NCBI GenBank assembly: GCA_964435595.1
Contig: CAYSZV010000002.1
Span: 44,108 to 108,107, forward strand
Reading direction: 5' to 3'
DNA: 64,000 bases
Origin: Izemoplasma sp964435595
GTDB lineage: Bacteria > Bacillota_I > Bacilli_A > Izemoplasmatales > Izemoplasmataceae
The notes under the pieces are model-generated. The model was not told the origin of the DNA, did not search any database, and was given only the letters and a program-made list of their open reading frames with translations. The first letter of the stretch is position 1. Each line of letters starts with the position of its first letter. Made by a program: the position numbers and the translations under genes. Of this stretch, positions 34,626 through 43,982 are shown in pieces.

Positions 34626-35243
34626 TTATTTTACTTCTGCAAATGCTCTTATAAATGATCCTTCTGTCTTAATTTTTAACGGAATCATATACAATTTAAA
34701 TTTCGTTTCACGTAATAACGTATGAGTATTTTTAAGATTCTCAACTATTAAAATATCATTTGATAACAGTGTTTTATGTATCAAATATGGAAAAGAATCA
34801 GGACTAAAAAAATCTAAAGCAAGTATTTTAATTTGTTTTTCTACTATGAAATCACAAAATTCCTTTGTCACTTGAGGATGATTATGGTAGTATTCTTCAC
34901 TACCATTCAATTGTTCACTCCCAGTGTAAATAACAACAATGTCATCTTTCGATAAGCAATTTTTATCTTCTTCTCTTAGCGTAATACACTTTTCGTTTTC
35001 AAAATTAAGCACAACACCATTCCCGATAAATTTGTCAATCGGATATGCATCAATGTCTTTTTCTATCGTAGTCATATGACTCGGCGCATCGATATGTGTT
35101 CCGATATGCATCGTACTAGTTAATCTTGAATCATTGTATTGATCTATGTCAAGAAACTTAGTACGTTCAATTTTTAGTGGTTTATCAAATGAAGAAGACT
35201 TTGTTTCGTTACTTAATGTATAACTTAAATCTATGTATTTCAT
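34626..35243 (-). CDS. Cyclase/kynurenine-formamidase-like metal hydrolase
   Basis: A 205-residue protein of the cyclase family (PF04199). HIGTHIDAPSHM (about residues 46-57) is the metal-binding signature HxGTHxDxPxH. The family includes kynurenine formamidase and other amide hydrolases; the actual substrate is unknown. ATG 35243 follows GGTGAT. It is a single gene; no tryptophan-degrading genes adjoin. Confidence 0.85.
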   Translation of the reverse strand: MKYIDLSYTLSNETKSSSFDKPLKIERTKFLDIDQYNDSRLTSTMHIGTHIDAPSHMTTIEKDIDAYPIDKFIGNGVVLNFENEKCITLREEDKNCLSKDDIVVIYTGSEQLNGSEEYYHNHPQVTKEFCDFIVEKQIKILALDFFSPDSFPYLIHKTLLSNDILIVENLKNTHTLLRETKFKLYMIPLKIKTEGSFIRAFAEVK

Positions 35244-35272
35244 AGTATCACCATCCATATTAAATTATACCA

Positions 35273-35306
35273 CAAAGATAAAGCACTATCTACATGAGAT
35301 AGTGCT
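35273..35306 (-). terminator. Intrinsic terminator of the GH16 gene
   Basis: AGCACTATC and GATAGTGCT form a nine-base stem, with TTATCTTT following on the minus strand. Confidence 0.75.
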
Positions 35307-35327
35307 ATTATTTTGATTCATTATATA

Positions 35328-37055
35328 TCAATCTGTTTTTAAAAATTCGAAATAGTTAACGTTCCATCCACTGTTTGTTGCTTGAAAACTAAATGTATAT
35401 GTACCTGGATCTAAATAAAATATCGTACTATATCCATCTTGCCAATTTTGCCATCCACCTGTAGCACTAAACGTACAATCACCAATAATCGTACTGTCTT
35501 GAATGACATAAAATGAACCCCCATTACTTAAACTTGCAACTCTAGCTTTGATTTGATAGTTACCAGCTTCTGTAATTTCAATTTCATAATTCATATAATC
35601 ACCAGTATCAATGTATCCAACATTCAATCCTCCACCAGTGTCAGTTGTAACTTCTGTTTGGATGCCATAAGCAAATGTGTATGCTTCCGCCTCAATACGA
35701 TCATTTTGTGTCGGAGCAGAATAACTACCTACAGTAATTGTTTGTGCAGGCCCTTTGTTTCCCGCAAAATCGACTGGTATTACCTTGACAATTTGATCCG
35801 TTGCTCCTGCATCAATCACTATAGCATTATGCGTACTATTATCTAACAACACATTGTCTATGTATACTTCATAATACTCAATCATCACATCATCAACTGC
35901 CACATCCCAGCCAACAAATGATTGAGTTGGACTTGAAGATATTATTCTTAAATCAGTAACGGCTTCAGGAACTTCATTATCCATTCCTGCATAATCTTTT
36001 TGGTAAACTCTAACATAATCAATTTCAAATTTCATATGATCTAATGATTCGTCTATACCTGCATATCCACCCCAATTGCCTCCGAATGCAAGGTTCAAGA
36101 TTAAATGAAAATCTTCATCAAATGGCCATGCTTCCCACGGTAATACATTGCTTGAATTGTCAGGATCATAATTTACTGTATAGTAATTGATTCCATTGAC
36201 ATAGAACCGTATTACATTTGGTTCCCATTCCATTTCGTAAACATGAAATTCTGTTTCCATATTATTTAAGCTAATTGTTTCTCCAACTTGTGTACCAATC
36301 GAATGATTGTAAGCACCTGTATGAATTGTAGCATGAAGCAAGTTAGGATCTACTCCTACAAATTCCATGATATCTATTTCACCAGAGTCTGGCCATCCAC
36401 CATAAGACCAATCTGTTGGCAACATCCAAATCGCTGGCCAGGTTCCCTTACCACCGGCGACTTTAGCTCTTACTTGAACTTTTCCATATGTCCAATCACC
36501 TTTGTCTCTTGATACCAAACGAGCTGAAGTATAATCATTTCCTCCAAAACTCTCTTTCATTGCTTCTATTGTGAGATATCCATTCGCTACATAAGCGTTA
36601 TCGACATCAGCATTTGTATAATATTGTAATTCATTGTTACCCCATCCATGTCCTCCAACATCATAGTTCCACAATGTTGAATTAGGAAGTCCTTCATAGT
36701 CAAATTCATCACACCATACAGGTTGCCATTCTCCTATGTTGTCTAAGTATGAACATTCATCTGCTACGATATCTCTACCTGCATAATAATCATATCCTTG
36801 CGATTGATAAACTGGACCAACTAAATCGTCATTTACAATTGGGACATAATTCGGATCCTCAATACATTCATTATCTACTACCATTTCATCTATATCACAG
36901 TCATCTTCAGTTACTTGATATACACATTCCCCATCTTCAAGATTATATCCAGGTATACAATTTGTAACAGGATTAGTACGCACACCCTCTTCGTCGCAAG
37001 CTACCAATGTAAGTGATACAAGCAACAATAATAAAATACCTACTATTTTTTTCAT
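35328..37055 (-). CDS. Secreted GH16 beta-glucanase (laminarinase-like) with CBM6, lipoprotein
   Basis: A 575-residue surface enzyme. The signal peptide ends in the lipobox LVAC (about residue 20). A Cys-rich linker follows. The GH16 domain covers about 95-355 with the catalytic GEIDIMEFVG (E-I-D-x-x-E: nucleophile and acid/base). Then come a fibronectin III-like domain (about 360-450) and a C-terminal CBM6-type carbohydrate-binding domain (about 455-575). It should cut beta-1,3-glucan such as algal laminarin. ATG 37055 follows AAAGGAGAG; the longer reading has no ribosome site. Confidence 0.9.
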   Translation of the reverse strand: MKKIVGILLLLLVSLTLVACDEEGVRTNPVTNCIPGYNLEDGECVYQVTEDDCDIDEMVVDNECIEDPNYVPIVNDDLVGPVYQSQGYDYYAGRDIVADECSYLDNIGEWQPVWCDEFDYEGLPNSTLWNYDVGGHGWGNNELQYYTNADVDNAYVANGYLTIEAMKESFGGNDYTSARLVSRDKGDWTYGKVQVRAKVAGGKGTWPAIWMLPTDWSYGGWPDSGEIDIMEFVGVDPNLLHATIHTGAYNHSIGTQVGETISLNNMETEFHVYEMEWEPNVIRFYVNGINYYTVNYDPDNSSNVLPWEAWPFDEDFHLILNLAFGGNWGGYAGIDESLDHMKFEIDYVRVYQKDYAGMDNEVPEAVTDLRIISSSPTQSFVGWDVAVDDVMIEYYEVYIDNVLLDNSTHNAIVIDAGATDQIVKVIPVDFAGNKGPAQTITVGSYSAPTQNDRIEAEAYTFAYGIQTEVTTDTGGGLNVGYIDTGDYMNYEIEITEAGNYQIKARVASLSNGGSFYVIQDSTIIGDCTFSATGGWQNWQDGYSTIFYLDPGTYTFSFQATNSGWNVNYFEFLKTD

Positions 37056-37138
37056 ATATTGTCTCTCCTTTAGAACTATTATTCTCAAATAATTATACCA
37101 TACTATATCGTTTTCGTTATGGAAATTGTATGAATAGA

Positions 37139-37172
37139 TAAAAAGAAAAGCACTATCAATAATGATAATACT
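37139..37172 (-). terminator. Intrinsic terminator of the XRE gene
   Basis: AGTATTATCA and TGATAGTGCT pair over ten bases with two G-U pairs, followed by TTTTCTTTTT on the minus strand. Confidence 0.7.
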
Positions 37173-37255
37173 CTTTTTAATGTTTCTATATGATTCCTCA
37201 AAAGGCACCATTTAAGATACCCTTTGTTTCATCGAAACACATTTAGTTTATTTAG

Positions 37256-37783
37256 TTAGGCTTGACTATATTTCTTTGAATATAATCGTAGTTTTTCTTG
37301 TATTTTTTCATTGGAAAAATATTTTATAATATCTTCCTCGCTCAATGTATATCCATCAATTATTAACTGAATACATGATTTAGCAATAATGATTTCTCTT
37401 TGATCTTTATCTTGAAGCATTGCTTCAAAATCAATTGTACCATTTTCATTAATTCCAGCCATCATAGATTTGTAGATACCGTTATTTACTCCTAATACAG
37501 CCTTGATTTTTAGAATTGATTTGATTGCACCAATTACTTCTTCTACGTTTACTTTTTTATTCATTCTTTTTCTGAATTCTCCCGCATTTAAGATTTGGTC
37601 TACAGATACTTCTAATACATCACTTAATAGTAATAAGATTGATGTATCTGGAAGAGTCGTTCCTGTTTCCCATTTAGATACTGCTTGGAAACTAATACTT
37701 AGTTTTTCTGCTAAGTCTTTTTGTGTTAAATGCATTCCGATTCGTTTCGATTTTATGTATTTTCCTATTTCGATGGTGTTCAT
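37256..37783 (-). CDS. XRE-family regulator (175 aa)
   Basis: The N-terminal helix-turn-helix (about 6-65) reads LTQKDLAEKLSISFQAVSKWETG, which is typical of the Xre/Cro family. The C-terminal 100 residues are helical with no known sensor domain. It lies upstream of the beta-glucanase gene on the same strand but is separated by its own terminator. Target unknown. Confidence 0.88.
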   Translation of the reverse strand: MNTIEIGKYIKSKRIGMHLTQKDLAEKLSISFQAVSKWETGTTLPDTSILLLLSDVLEVSVDQILNAGEFRKRMNKKVNVEEVIGAIKSILKIKAVLGVNNGIYKSMMAGINENGTIDFEAMLQDKDQREIIIAKSCIQLIIDGYTLSEEDIIKYFSNEKIQEKLRLYSKKYSQA

Positions 37784-37920
37784 ATAGCACCTCCTACATT
37801 AATAGTATAATACGCGTTCAGTAATTCAACAATAACTAGATATTTGAATAAATTCTATTTTCGGTTGATAATTGCATTATAGCAGTCTTTAAAGAGTGTA
37901 AAGTAATTAAAAATCAATAT

Positions 37921-37957
37921 AAAAAAGCTAGAAATTTTTTATAATTTCTAGCTTTTT
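37921..37957 (-). terminator. Intrinsic terminator of the hydrolase-membrane gene
   Basis: AAAGCTAGAAATT and AATTTCTAGCTTT form a long stem, with a T run on the minus strand. Confidence 0.85.
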
Positions 37958-37968
37958 ATTTGATTTGA

Positions 37969-40026
37969 TTATCCTGCTAATTGATAAATGATTGTGTTAG
38001 ATAATGTAATGATTGTGAAGAAGATTGCTGTGAAGAATACTGAAGTCCAAATGTTTCCAGTTTTCAATGATAATCTTCTCATAATGATACCTGCGAATGA
38101 TAATGTTGGCACCAATCCTACTGTTAAGATAATGCTTAATGAGAATGTAGGATAAATTGCAACACCTTGATTATATAAATGCCAATAGTTAACAACCAAT
38201 AATAGAACGATTGGTCCAGCTAATAAGAATGCTGAGAATAAGTCACCAAGCCAAGCTCTTTTGATTGATCTTGTATTTACAAATACACTTACAGCAGCTG
38301 CAAAGTAGAATATACTGAATGCAGGGATGTATCTAATTCCTTCTTTCAGTTGATTCCAGTTAAAGATTTGAATTGCATATGTATAGAAACGGAAGTCTGT
38401 TAAGAATACCCAACCAACAATAGCAACAACGAATAACACACCAATAACCATAACGATTGCAGTTAATAAACTTGCACCTAATTGTACAGGAGTAGTATTC
38501 AGTCCGTAAGGATTTTTCACTTCTTCACCTTGGTTGAAGTAAATTGAAGTAGCGACAGTAATCATTAAGATTAATCCAGCACTAGCTAAAGCCCAATACA
38601 CAATTGTATTTACCGAAGGAGCTCCCCAATCAACACCAGTTTCAAAGATATCTGTATTTGTTAATAACCATCTATAATAGATTTGTGATAATAGTAAGAA
38701 TCCAGCACTAAAAGAAACTTTAATAGCAAATGCTTGATCTACTTTTCCTAATACTTTTAATATCCATGCAACAGCAGCAACTACAACAGCTAGGACGATT
38801 ACTACAATTGTAAATGTAGCTAGTTTTTCTAGTTCTTCTGCACTTCGATCCATGAATACCTTAATATAATATGCACTTAATAAAGTTGCACCAACAATAA
38901 CAACTGATTTAACAATATTCTTTTCTTTCGCTCTTGTAGCAAATGATTCATTAGAATTCGCTTCACCGATTGCTTTGTTAAATACAGGCAATGTAGTAAT
39001 TAAACTAAATAATGGGAAAATCATAGTAATTAATGCCAATAAAGCAATCAATGTAAATGCTTCTTTTAGCCACCATGTTTGTCCAGTTGTACCTGTTGTA
39101 ACACCATAGTCTTCTAAGTCATCCATATCAGCTTTCATAAGTTGGAATGTGAATGCTTTTTCGAAGAATTTTACTGTATCTTCACCAGTTTCTAAAGACC
39201 ATGTGTTTTGAGGATGTGTTTCATCAGGTGTAAAAATAACACGTTGTCCACCAGCTACAGAAAAATAAGTGTCTGGGAATGCTTCTGTACCTGCCGGTAA
39301 TCCTAAGAATGCAATTCCTACAGGATCTGTAACGAAGTCTTTATAACGTACACTACCTTCAGATCCAGGTGTTACATTATCAAAGAAGAATTGATCATAA
39401 TGAGCTGCTACCATACCAGCAGATCTAGGTCCAATGTAAGAGATAGGATCTGGGAATGGAATATAACGAAAATCTGATCCAACTGATAACATAGTTGCAA
39501 TTTTTCTAATTCCAGATGTTGCAAAATCCATTTCATCAAGAATTACTGCAGATGTAGCTGAAAATCCACCCATAGAATGTCCAGAAACACCTATCATACC
39601 ATTTCCATCGGCGTCCTTAAGAACATAATCTTGGTCATACATGTATTGCACAGCATCGTATACTGCTTGAACATAAAAACTAAACTGTGCTGGAGTATCC
39701 CATTGAGAGTCTCCATGGTCATACATGTCAAATGCTAATACAACGTATCCACGTTTCGATAATTCAATTGCTGCAATCTCTTGCATTTCTTTGTTGTTCA
39801 AATAACCATGTGTTGTAATTACTGTTGGTGCAGGGTTATCCGCGTCAACTCCCCTAGGAGTATACAAGAGTCCAGCTAGTTCTCCATTGTCTGTTTCAAA
39901 GCTAATTGCATCAACTTTAACACTGAAGAACGAGTTTTGAACTAGACTAGCTGATAAACTGGCAACTAGTATTACTGCCAAACATACGATTAATAGGTTT
40001 AGCGGCTTTGATAATTTTTTCAACAT
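37969..40026 (-). CDS. Alpha/beta hydrolase fused to a polytopic membrane domain (685 aa)
   Basis: One N-terminal helix (about 10-32) precedes an outward alpha/beta hydrolase (about 40-330). The nucleophile elbow is GVSGHSMGG and the oxyanion region is TTHGYLNNKE. The second half (about 350-685) has about ten hydrophobic helices and no known family signature. Esterase, lipase or peptidase action at the outer face is inferred. The membrane part may anchor or move the product. ATG 40026 follows AGAGGAT. A cre-like site lies upstream. Confidence 0.75.
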   Translation of the reverse strand: MLKKLSKPLNLLIVCLAVILVASLSASLVQNSFFSVKVDAISFETDNGELAGLLYTPRGVDADNPAPTVITTHGYLNNKEMQEIAAIELSKRGYVVLAFDMYDHGDSQWDTPAQFSFYVQAVYDAVQYMYDQDYVLKDADGNGMIGVSGHSMGGFSATSAVILDEMDFATSGIRKIATMLSVGSDFRYIPFPDPISYIGPRSAGMVAAHYDQFFFDNVTPGSEGSVRYKDFVTDPVGIAFLGLPAGTEAFPDTYFSVAGGQRVIFTPDETHPQNTWSLETGEDTVKFFEKAFTFQLMKADMDDLEDYGVTTGTTGQTWWLKEAFTLIALLALITMIFPLFSLITTLPVFNKAIGEANSNESFATRAKEKNIVKSVVIVGATLLSAYYIKVFMDRSAEELEKLATFTIVVIVLAVVVAAVAWILKVLGKVDQAFAIKVSFSAGFLLLSQIYYRWLLTNTDIFETGVDWGAPSVNTIVYWALASAGLILMITVATSIYFNQGEEVKNPYGLNTTPVQLGASLLTAIVMVIGVLFVVAIVGWVFLTDFRFYTYAIQIFNWNQLKEGIRYIPAFSIFYFAAAVSVFVNTRSIKRAWLGDLFSAFLLAGPIVLLLVVNYWHLYNQGVAIYPTFSLSIILTVGLVPTLSFAGIIMRRLSLKTGNIWTSVFFTAIFFTIITLSNTIIYQLAG

Positions 40027-40137
40027 AATATTATCCTCTCTATTTCTTATTTTATATATAAAAGAAGCGAAAACGAACACAAAAAAGGTCATTTCGGCTT
40101 CTCTAATATCTATGCCATATTAACTTGTATATATATG

Positions 40138-40151
40138 TGAAAACGCATTCA
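40138..40151. promoter_or_regulatory. Cre-like site upstream of the hydrolase-membrane gene
   Basis: TGAAAACGCATTCA fits the catabolite-responsive element TGWNANCGNTNWCA with one mismatch, including the central CG. It is 112 bases before the start and would bind the CcpA-like protein encoded at 18216-19217. Confidence 0.65.
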
Positions 40152-40230
40152 TAAAAATATTATCTCACATAATAGTAAAAAGTGCAAATACAATTTGTAA
40201 TCAAACTAAAGTAATAAAGTGGCATAGATA

Positions 40231-40260
40231 AAAAAAAGACAAATCTAGTTTGTCTTTTTT
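40231..40260 (-). terminator. Intrinsic terminator of the GlpP gene
   Basis: AAAAAAGACAAA and TTTGTCTTTTTT form a stem with a T run on the minus strand; the stop codon lies within it. Confidence 0.8.
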
Positions 40261-40805
40261 GATTGCCACAATTCTTGTTTACTTACAGTCACTCCGATTG
40301 CTCCTGCATCCAAACAACTTTGTACTTGTTCTTCAGTCGTTAAAAGCCCTCCACTAAACACATTACATTGCAATTCTTCTTTAATATATTCAATAATACT
40401 TGTGCTTACAGCAGGTAATATTTCTAAACAATCAGGCTGTGACTTACTAATAACTTCTAAACTTCTTTTTAATGACAAAGAATCTTTCAAAAAAATTCGT
40501 TGCATTCCAATTACATGTCTCTTTTTACAAATCAATATCACTCTTGGTTTGATAGATATAATTCCATCTACATGATAGTTTTGAATCAAATGAATTGCCC
40601 CATATTCGTCTGCATGCAATCCCCTAATCATATCTATATGAACCAATACTTTTCGGTCATTACTTTTTAACAACTCAATAACATCACCTAATTGAGCAAG
40701 TTGAAAATCAACTAAAATACAATATTTTATATCCGTTTTTAAAAATGCCTTAATCATACTAAAATCTGATAAAGCAGGAAGTCTTTGTTGTCCTTCAAAC
40801 ATCAT
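40245..40805 (-). CDS. glpP: Glycerol-3-phosphate-responsive antiterminator GlpP
   Basis: A 186-residue TIM-barrel-like RNA-binding protein. The family pattern HIDMIRGLHADEYGAIHLI...DGIISIKPRVI...MQRIFLKDSLSLKRSL is clear. In Bacillus GlpP binds glp leader mRNA when glycerol-3-phosphate is present and prevents termination. No glpF/K/D gene lies nearby, so it acts elsewhere. Start ATG 40805; an in-frame GTG lies two codons earlier but closer to the ribosome site. Confidence 0.88.
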   Translation of the reverse strand: MMFEGQQRLPALSDFSMIKAFLKTDIKYCILVDFQLAQLGDVIELLKSNDRKVLVHIDMIRGLHADEYGAIHLIQNYHVDGIISIKPRVILICKKRHVIGMQRIFLKDSLSLKRSLEVISKSQPDCLEILPAVSTSIIEYIKEELQCNVFSGGLLTTEEQVQSCLDAGAIGVTVSKQELWQSKKTN

Positions 40806-40842
40806 ATTCACAACCTCTTTTCTTTATAACTATGCTAAATAC

Positions 40843-40871
40843 ATTATACTTCTATACCTTCATTTTTACAA
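40843..40871 (-). promoter_or_regulatory. Promoter of glpP
   Basis: TTGTAA (40866-40871) and TATAAT (40843-40848) are 17 bases apart on the minus strand. Confidence 0.7.
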
Positions 40872-40938
40872 TATAACATAGAAAAATACTGTTTCATTAG
40901 AGATATTTTTATGTGATGTATAGAATAAAGCGTCGCTT

Positions 40939-40967
40939 TTAACTATTCATAACATTAGTGATATAAT
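40939..40967 (+). promoter_or_regulatory. Promoter of the SDR gene
   Basis: TTAACT (40939-40944) and TATAAT (40962-40967) are 17 bases apart, 29 bases before the start codon. Confidence 0.6.
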
Positions 40968-40996
40968 AAAGAATACCATTATTTAGGAGGATTCAT

Positions 40997-41917
40997 ATGA
41001 AAAAGTGGAATATTGAGCAAGTAGAAAACCTATCAGGAAAAAATGTTATTGTAACTGGTGCAAATACTGGTCTTGGCTACGAAACAGCCTTAGCAATTGC
41101 TTCGAAAGGAGCGAATGTAATTATGGCATGTCGTTCACAAGAACGAGCTGAAAAAGCAAAACAAAGCATAATTGAGAAACACCCAAAGGCAACAATAGAT
41201 ATCATTTTGCTTGATTTAGGGAATTTATCTAAAATTGAATCATTTGTTAAGGAGTACAAATCAAAATACAAAACATTAGATGTTTTAATCAACAATGCTG
41301 GAGTCATGACAACTCCGTATATGAAAACTGATGATGGATTTGAATTTCAGAATGGTGTCAATCATTTGGGTCATTTCGCACTCACTGCACAATTGTTCGA
41401 TCTATTAAAGAAAACTAAGAATTCAAGACTTGTAGTTGTCAGTAGTATTGCTCATAAGAATGCAGTGATTGATTTAGAAGACTACATGTTCGAACAAGAA
41501 GAAAACTATACACCGATGAAATCATACCGACAAAGTAAATTATCAAACCTATTGTTTATGAAAGAGCTAAACAGACGAATAAAAGATAAAAATTATTCTG
41601 TCAAAGTGCTCGCTGCACATCCAGGTGTATCTAGGACTGAATTAACAAGATATGTCTTAAGTGGCTTCTTAGCAATTCTTTTATACCCACTTGTCTTTCT
41701 ATTTACACAATCAGCAAAAAGAGGCGCACTTCCTCAATTAAGAGCAGCCCTAGATAAGAATGCACAAACAGGAGAATACTATGGTCCAAACGGATACAAG
41801 GAAATGCGTGGGAATCCAATTTTAGTTAAACCTGAGCCAAATGCAAATAATAAAAAAGATGCCAAAGCATTATGGGAGCTTTCTGAAAAACTAACTAATA
41901 TAAAATTTACAATTTAG
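40997..41917 (+). CDS. Short-chain dehydrogenase/reductase, retinol-dehydrogenase-like
   Basis: A 306-residue SDR oxidoreductase. The cofactor loop is TGANTGLG, a CRS motif suggests NADP, NNAG is present, and the catalytic Ser...YRQSK follows. The C-terminal part (STREL-like TRYVLSGFLAILLYPLVFLF) is hydrophobic as in the RDH/WW-oxidoreductase subgroup, which acts on lipids or hydrophobic carbonyls. AGGAGG precedes the start. It is transcribed divergently from glpP. Confidence 0.88.
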   Translation: MKKWNIEQVENLSGKNVIVTGANTGLGYETALAIASKGANVIMACRSQERAEKAKQSIIEKHPKATIDIILLDLGNLSKIESFVKEYKSKYKTLDVLINNAGVMTTPYMKTDDGFEFQNGVNHLGHFALTAQLFDLLKKTKNSRLVVVSSIAHKNAVIDLEDYMFEQEENYTPMKSYRQSKLSNLLFMKELNRRIKDKNYSVKVLAAHPGVSRTELTRYVLSGFLAILLYPLVFLFTQSAKRGALPQLRAALDKNAQTGEYYGPNGYKEMRGNPILVKPEPNANNKKDAKALWELSEKLTNIKFTI

Positions 41918-41920
41918 TAC

Positions 41921-41951
41921 AAAGTTAAGAGAATTTTCTCTTAACTTTTTC
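41921..41951 (+). terminator. Intrinsic terminator of the SDR gene
   Basis: AGTTAAGAGAA and TTCTCTTAACT form an eleven-base stem, with five T after it. Confidence 0.85.
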
Positions 41952-42052
41952 TTTACTATAAGAAGTAGTATAATAAGATAAAGGCAATTCTTATCTACAA
42001 ACATAAATATACGATTATCATAAATAAAATCAAAATGAGAGAAGGAATTTTT

Positions 42053-42382
42053 ATGAGTAAAGCACTTACTATATTATTTATCCTAATCATTTCATTTACC
42101 CTTACAGGCTGTAAACCAATTAGGGAACGTCTATTAGAAGCTCCGGATGAAATGGAAATACCCGAGGGTTCATCGAATGCGGTTTGCTTAAAGGATGATA
42201 TCGAGTATACATTTGTATTTCAATTAGATGGAGTTTACTTGTATTACATCGATGGTGTAGAGCAAAATGACGAACAACTAAACAATATTCAAGAACAAGC
42301 ATTTCTTCACGGTGAAAGTATGATAAACTATCTAAACGATGAATTCGGTAACACAGGATGTACAATCACAGACTACGAGTGA
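42053..42382 (+). CDS. Small lipoprotein of unknown function (109 aa)
   Basis: ATG 42053 follows GAAGGAA. The signal peptide ends in the lipobox LTGC (about residue 20). The mature part is acidic, with two further cysteines (about residues 44 and 103) that could pair. No domain is recognised. It is a single gene that converges with the GntR genes. Confidence 0.7.
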   Translation: MSKALTILFILIISFTLTGCKPIRERLLEAPDEMEIPEGSSNAVCLKDDIEYTFVFQLDGVYLYYIDGVEQNDEQLNNIQEQAFLHGESMINYLNDEFGNTGCTITDYE

Positions 42383-42446
42383 ACTCTCACCCACTTACGA
42401 CATTCTCAATATCCTTGATGAGGAAGTTTTCTTGAAGATATTAGAT

Positions 42447-42483
42447 AAAAAGCATTGAATCCAATTGGATTCGATGCTTTTTT
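42447..42483. terminator. Bidirectional terminator at the end of the sulfoglycolysis operon
   Basis: GCATTGAATCC and GGATTCGATGC form an eleven-base stem with one G-U pair, with A and T runs on both sides. It serves both the lipoprotein gene and the long minus-strand operon. Confidence 0.88.
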
Positions 42484-42490
42484 ACAAGTA

Positions 42491-43249
42491 TTATTCAAAC
42501 TTAGTTAGTGCTTGAAAATAATAGCTACTAATCGAATGACTCTGACCATAATCAATCATTCTTCCTTGTTTATCAAACACATAATTTGTTGATTGCAAAC
42601 TCGCTGCATTCACACTTTCATTTAAAAGTATAGCATTCTCTTTTGTAAGATTAACGATTTTTGTCGTTCTCTTTGAGATATGGGCTTTGAATCCATAATG
42701 CTCTCCAATATAGTTGTTTAGCGGTTCTGTTCCAATGAATTTTTTATCTAAGTCTTTGAATATATGCAATGGTAAATAGTTTTCCAAGATAATTATTGGA
42801 CGATTACTTCCAAAATAAATACGGTTAATATACAGATAATCCTTTTTTTCGTTTGGTTCAAATCCCATGCTAATTGCTTCTTCATCTTCTAGCACTACCA
42901 CTTTCTTTTCTAAGCACTTGATTGATGGTTCAAGACCCAATTCGATAATCGCATCGTAAATAGAAGTGTTTCGTTCGAAGAAATAATTTGTAAGTTCAAT
43001 ATAAGAAACAAGATAATTATGGTTCTCTTTTTTGATATAGTTTTCATTCGCTAATAGGTTATATGCAGTACTTACTAGTTTCTCTGAAATCTTTAAATGT
43101 TTACTCAAAGATTTTACTGTTGGCAATATAGAGTTGTAATAGAATGTTTGATTTAAAATCAGAGCTTTGATGTTTTCTTTGATTTGGATAGAATAATTAA
43201 CACGACTTCTTCTATCAATAGTAATCGTATTTTGATTAATCAATTGCAT
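42491..43249 (-). CDS. GntR/UTRA-family regulator, second copy
   Basis: A 252-residue protein. The N-terminal winged helix is divergent (ILPTVKSLSKHLKISEKLVSTAYNLLANENYI), and the C-terminal UTRA ligand domain (about 90-250) is better conserved. It overlaps the end of the first GntR gene, and ATG 43249 follows GAGGTGAT. As the last gene of the sulfoquinovose operon, it probably senses a sulfosugar or its phosphate-free intermediate. Its DNA-binding part may be weakened, which leaves open a role as heterodimer partner. Confidence 0.8.
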   Translation of the reverse strand: MQLINQNTITIDRRSRVNYSIQIKENIKALILNQTFYYNSILPTVKSLSKHLKISEKLVSTAYNLLANENYIKKENHNYLVSYIELTNYFFERNTSIYDAIIELGLEPSIKCLEKKVVVLEDEEAISMGFEPNEKKDYLYINRIYFGSNRPIIILENYLPLHIFKDLDKKFIGTEPLNNYIGEHYGFKAHISKRTTKIVNLTKENAILLNESVNAASLQSTNYVFDKQGRMIDYGQSHSISSYYFQALTKFE

Positions 43250-43964
43250 GTACAATCACCTCGAATTCTGTAAATTCACCTGGGTAATAATTAATCAAAT
43301 ATCCAATCACTTCATCCATCTCATTTGTTATCTGAATCTTTAGCAAATAGACAGCATCATTCGGATTAATATTTAACAGCAAAGCATTTGCTGAGCTTGC
43401 ATTATAGGCACTAAATGTTGTATGTATATGTTTTACTTTTATATTATATTGTTCTATCAAATCATAAATATTTTTAAATTCTTCAATATTTTCTTCAAAC
43501 TTTGGAAAGAATTTTTCTGGTAGATATGCTTGTTGTAACAGTCTAGGATTATTGTCTTTACAAAATACTGATCCTACTAAAAGATACTTTTCTTCATCAT
43601 CTAAATTCAACACGCGCATAACACTGTATTCTTTATTCGATTTCCCAAGTAAGAATGTATTTTTAGTTACCAAATCGTCTTTTTCGAGTTCAAAATGATT
43701 GTGAAAATTCGTTCTAAAGGTTGTCCTATTTGTCACATATGTTCCCTTACCCTTAATGCGCTTAATAAGGCCATTATTGATAAGTGTTTCATATCCTTTT
43801 TTTACTGCTGTTTGACTAATAGAGAACATCTCACAAATTTCTTTTTCTGTTGGAAGTTTATCATTATACATTAAGATTCCAGACTCAATAGCTTTTGTTA
43901 TTGAGTCTGCGATTTGCTTGTATATTGATTTTGTTATTAATTTATTTATGACAATATAATCCAT
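43236..43964 (-). CDS. GntR/UTRA-family regulator, first copy
   Basis: A 242-residue HutC-type regulator. The GntR helix-turn-helix (about 10-75) reads LPTEKEICEMFSISQTAVKKGYETLINNGLIKRIKGKGTYV in the order expected. A UTRA domain follows. It lies 18 bases after the ligase alpha subunit and overlaps the second regulator by 14 bases from its start. It is likely the repressor of the sulfoquinovose operon, with a sulfosugar as inducer. Other sulfoglycolysis operons also carry GntR or DeoR regulators. Confidence 0.85.
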   Translation of the reverse strand: MDYIVINKLITKSIYKQIADSITKAIESGILMYNDKLPTEKEICEMFSISQTAVKKGYETLINNGLIKRIKGKGTYVTNRTTFRTNFHNHFELEKDDLVTKNTFLLGKSNKEYSVMRVLNLDDEEKYLLVGSVFCKDNNPRLLQQAYLPEKFFPKFEENIEEFKNIYDLIEQYNIKVKHIHTTFSAYNASSANALLLNINPNDAVYLLKIQITNEMDEVIGYLINYYPGEFTEFEVIVHAID

Positions 43965-43982
43965 ACTATCACCTCTATAAAA

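Noticed and set aside
40108..40229. Ten-base inverted repeat ATCTATGCCA...TGGCATAGAT around the cre-like site
   Set aside because: The arms are 100 bases apart in an AT-rich gap, with no mobile-element gene between; chance is likely.
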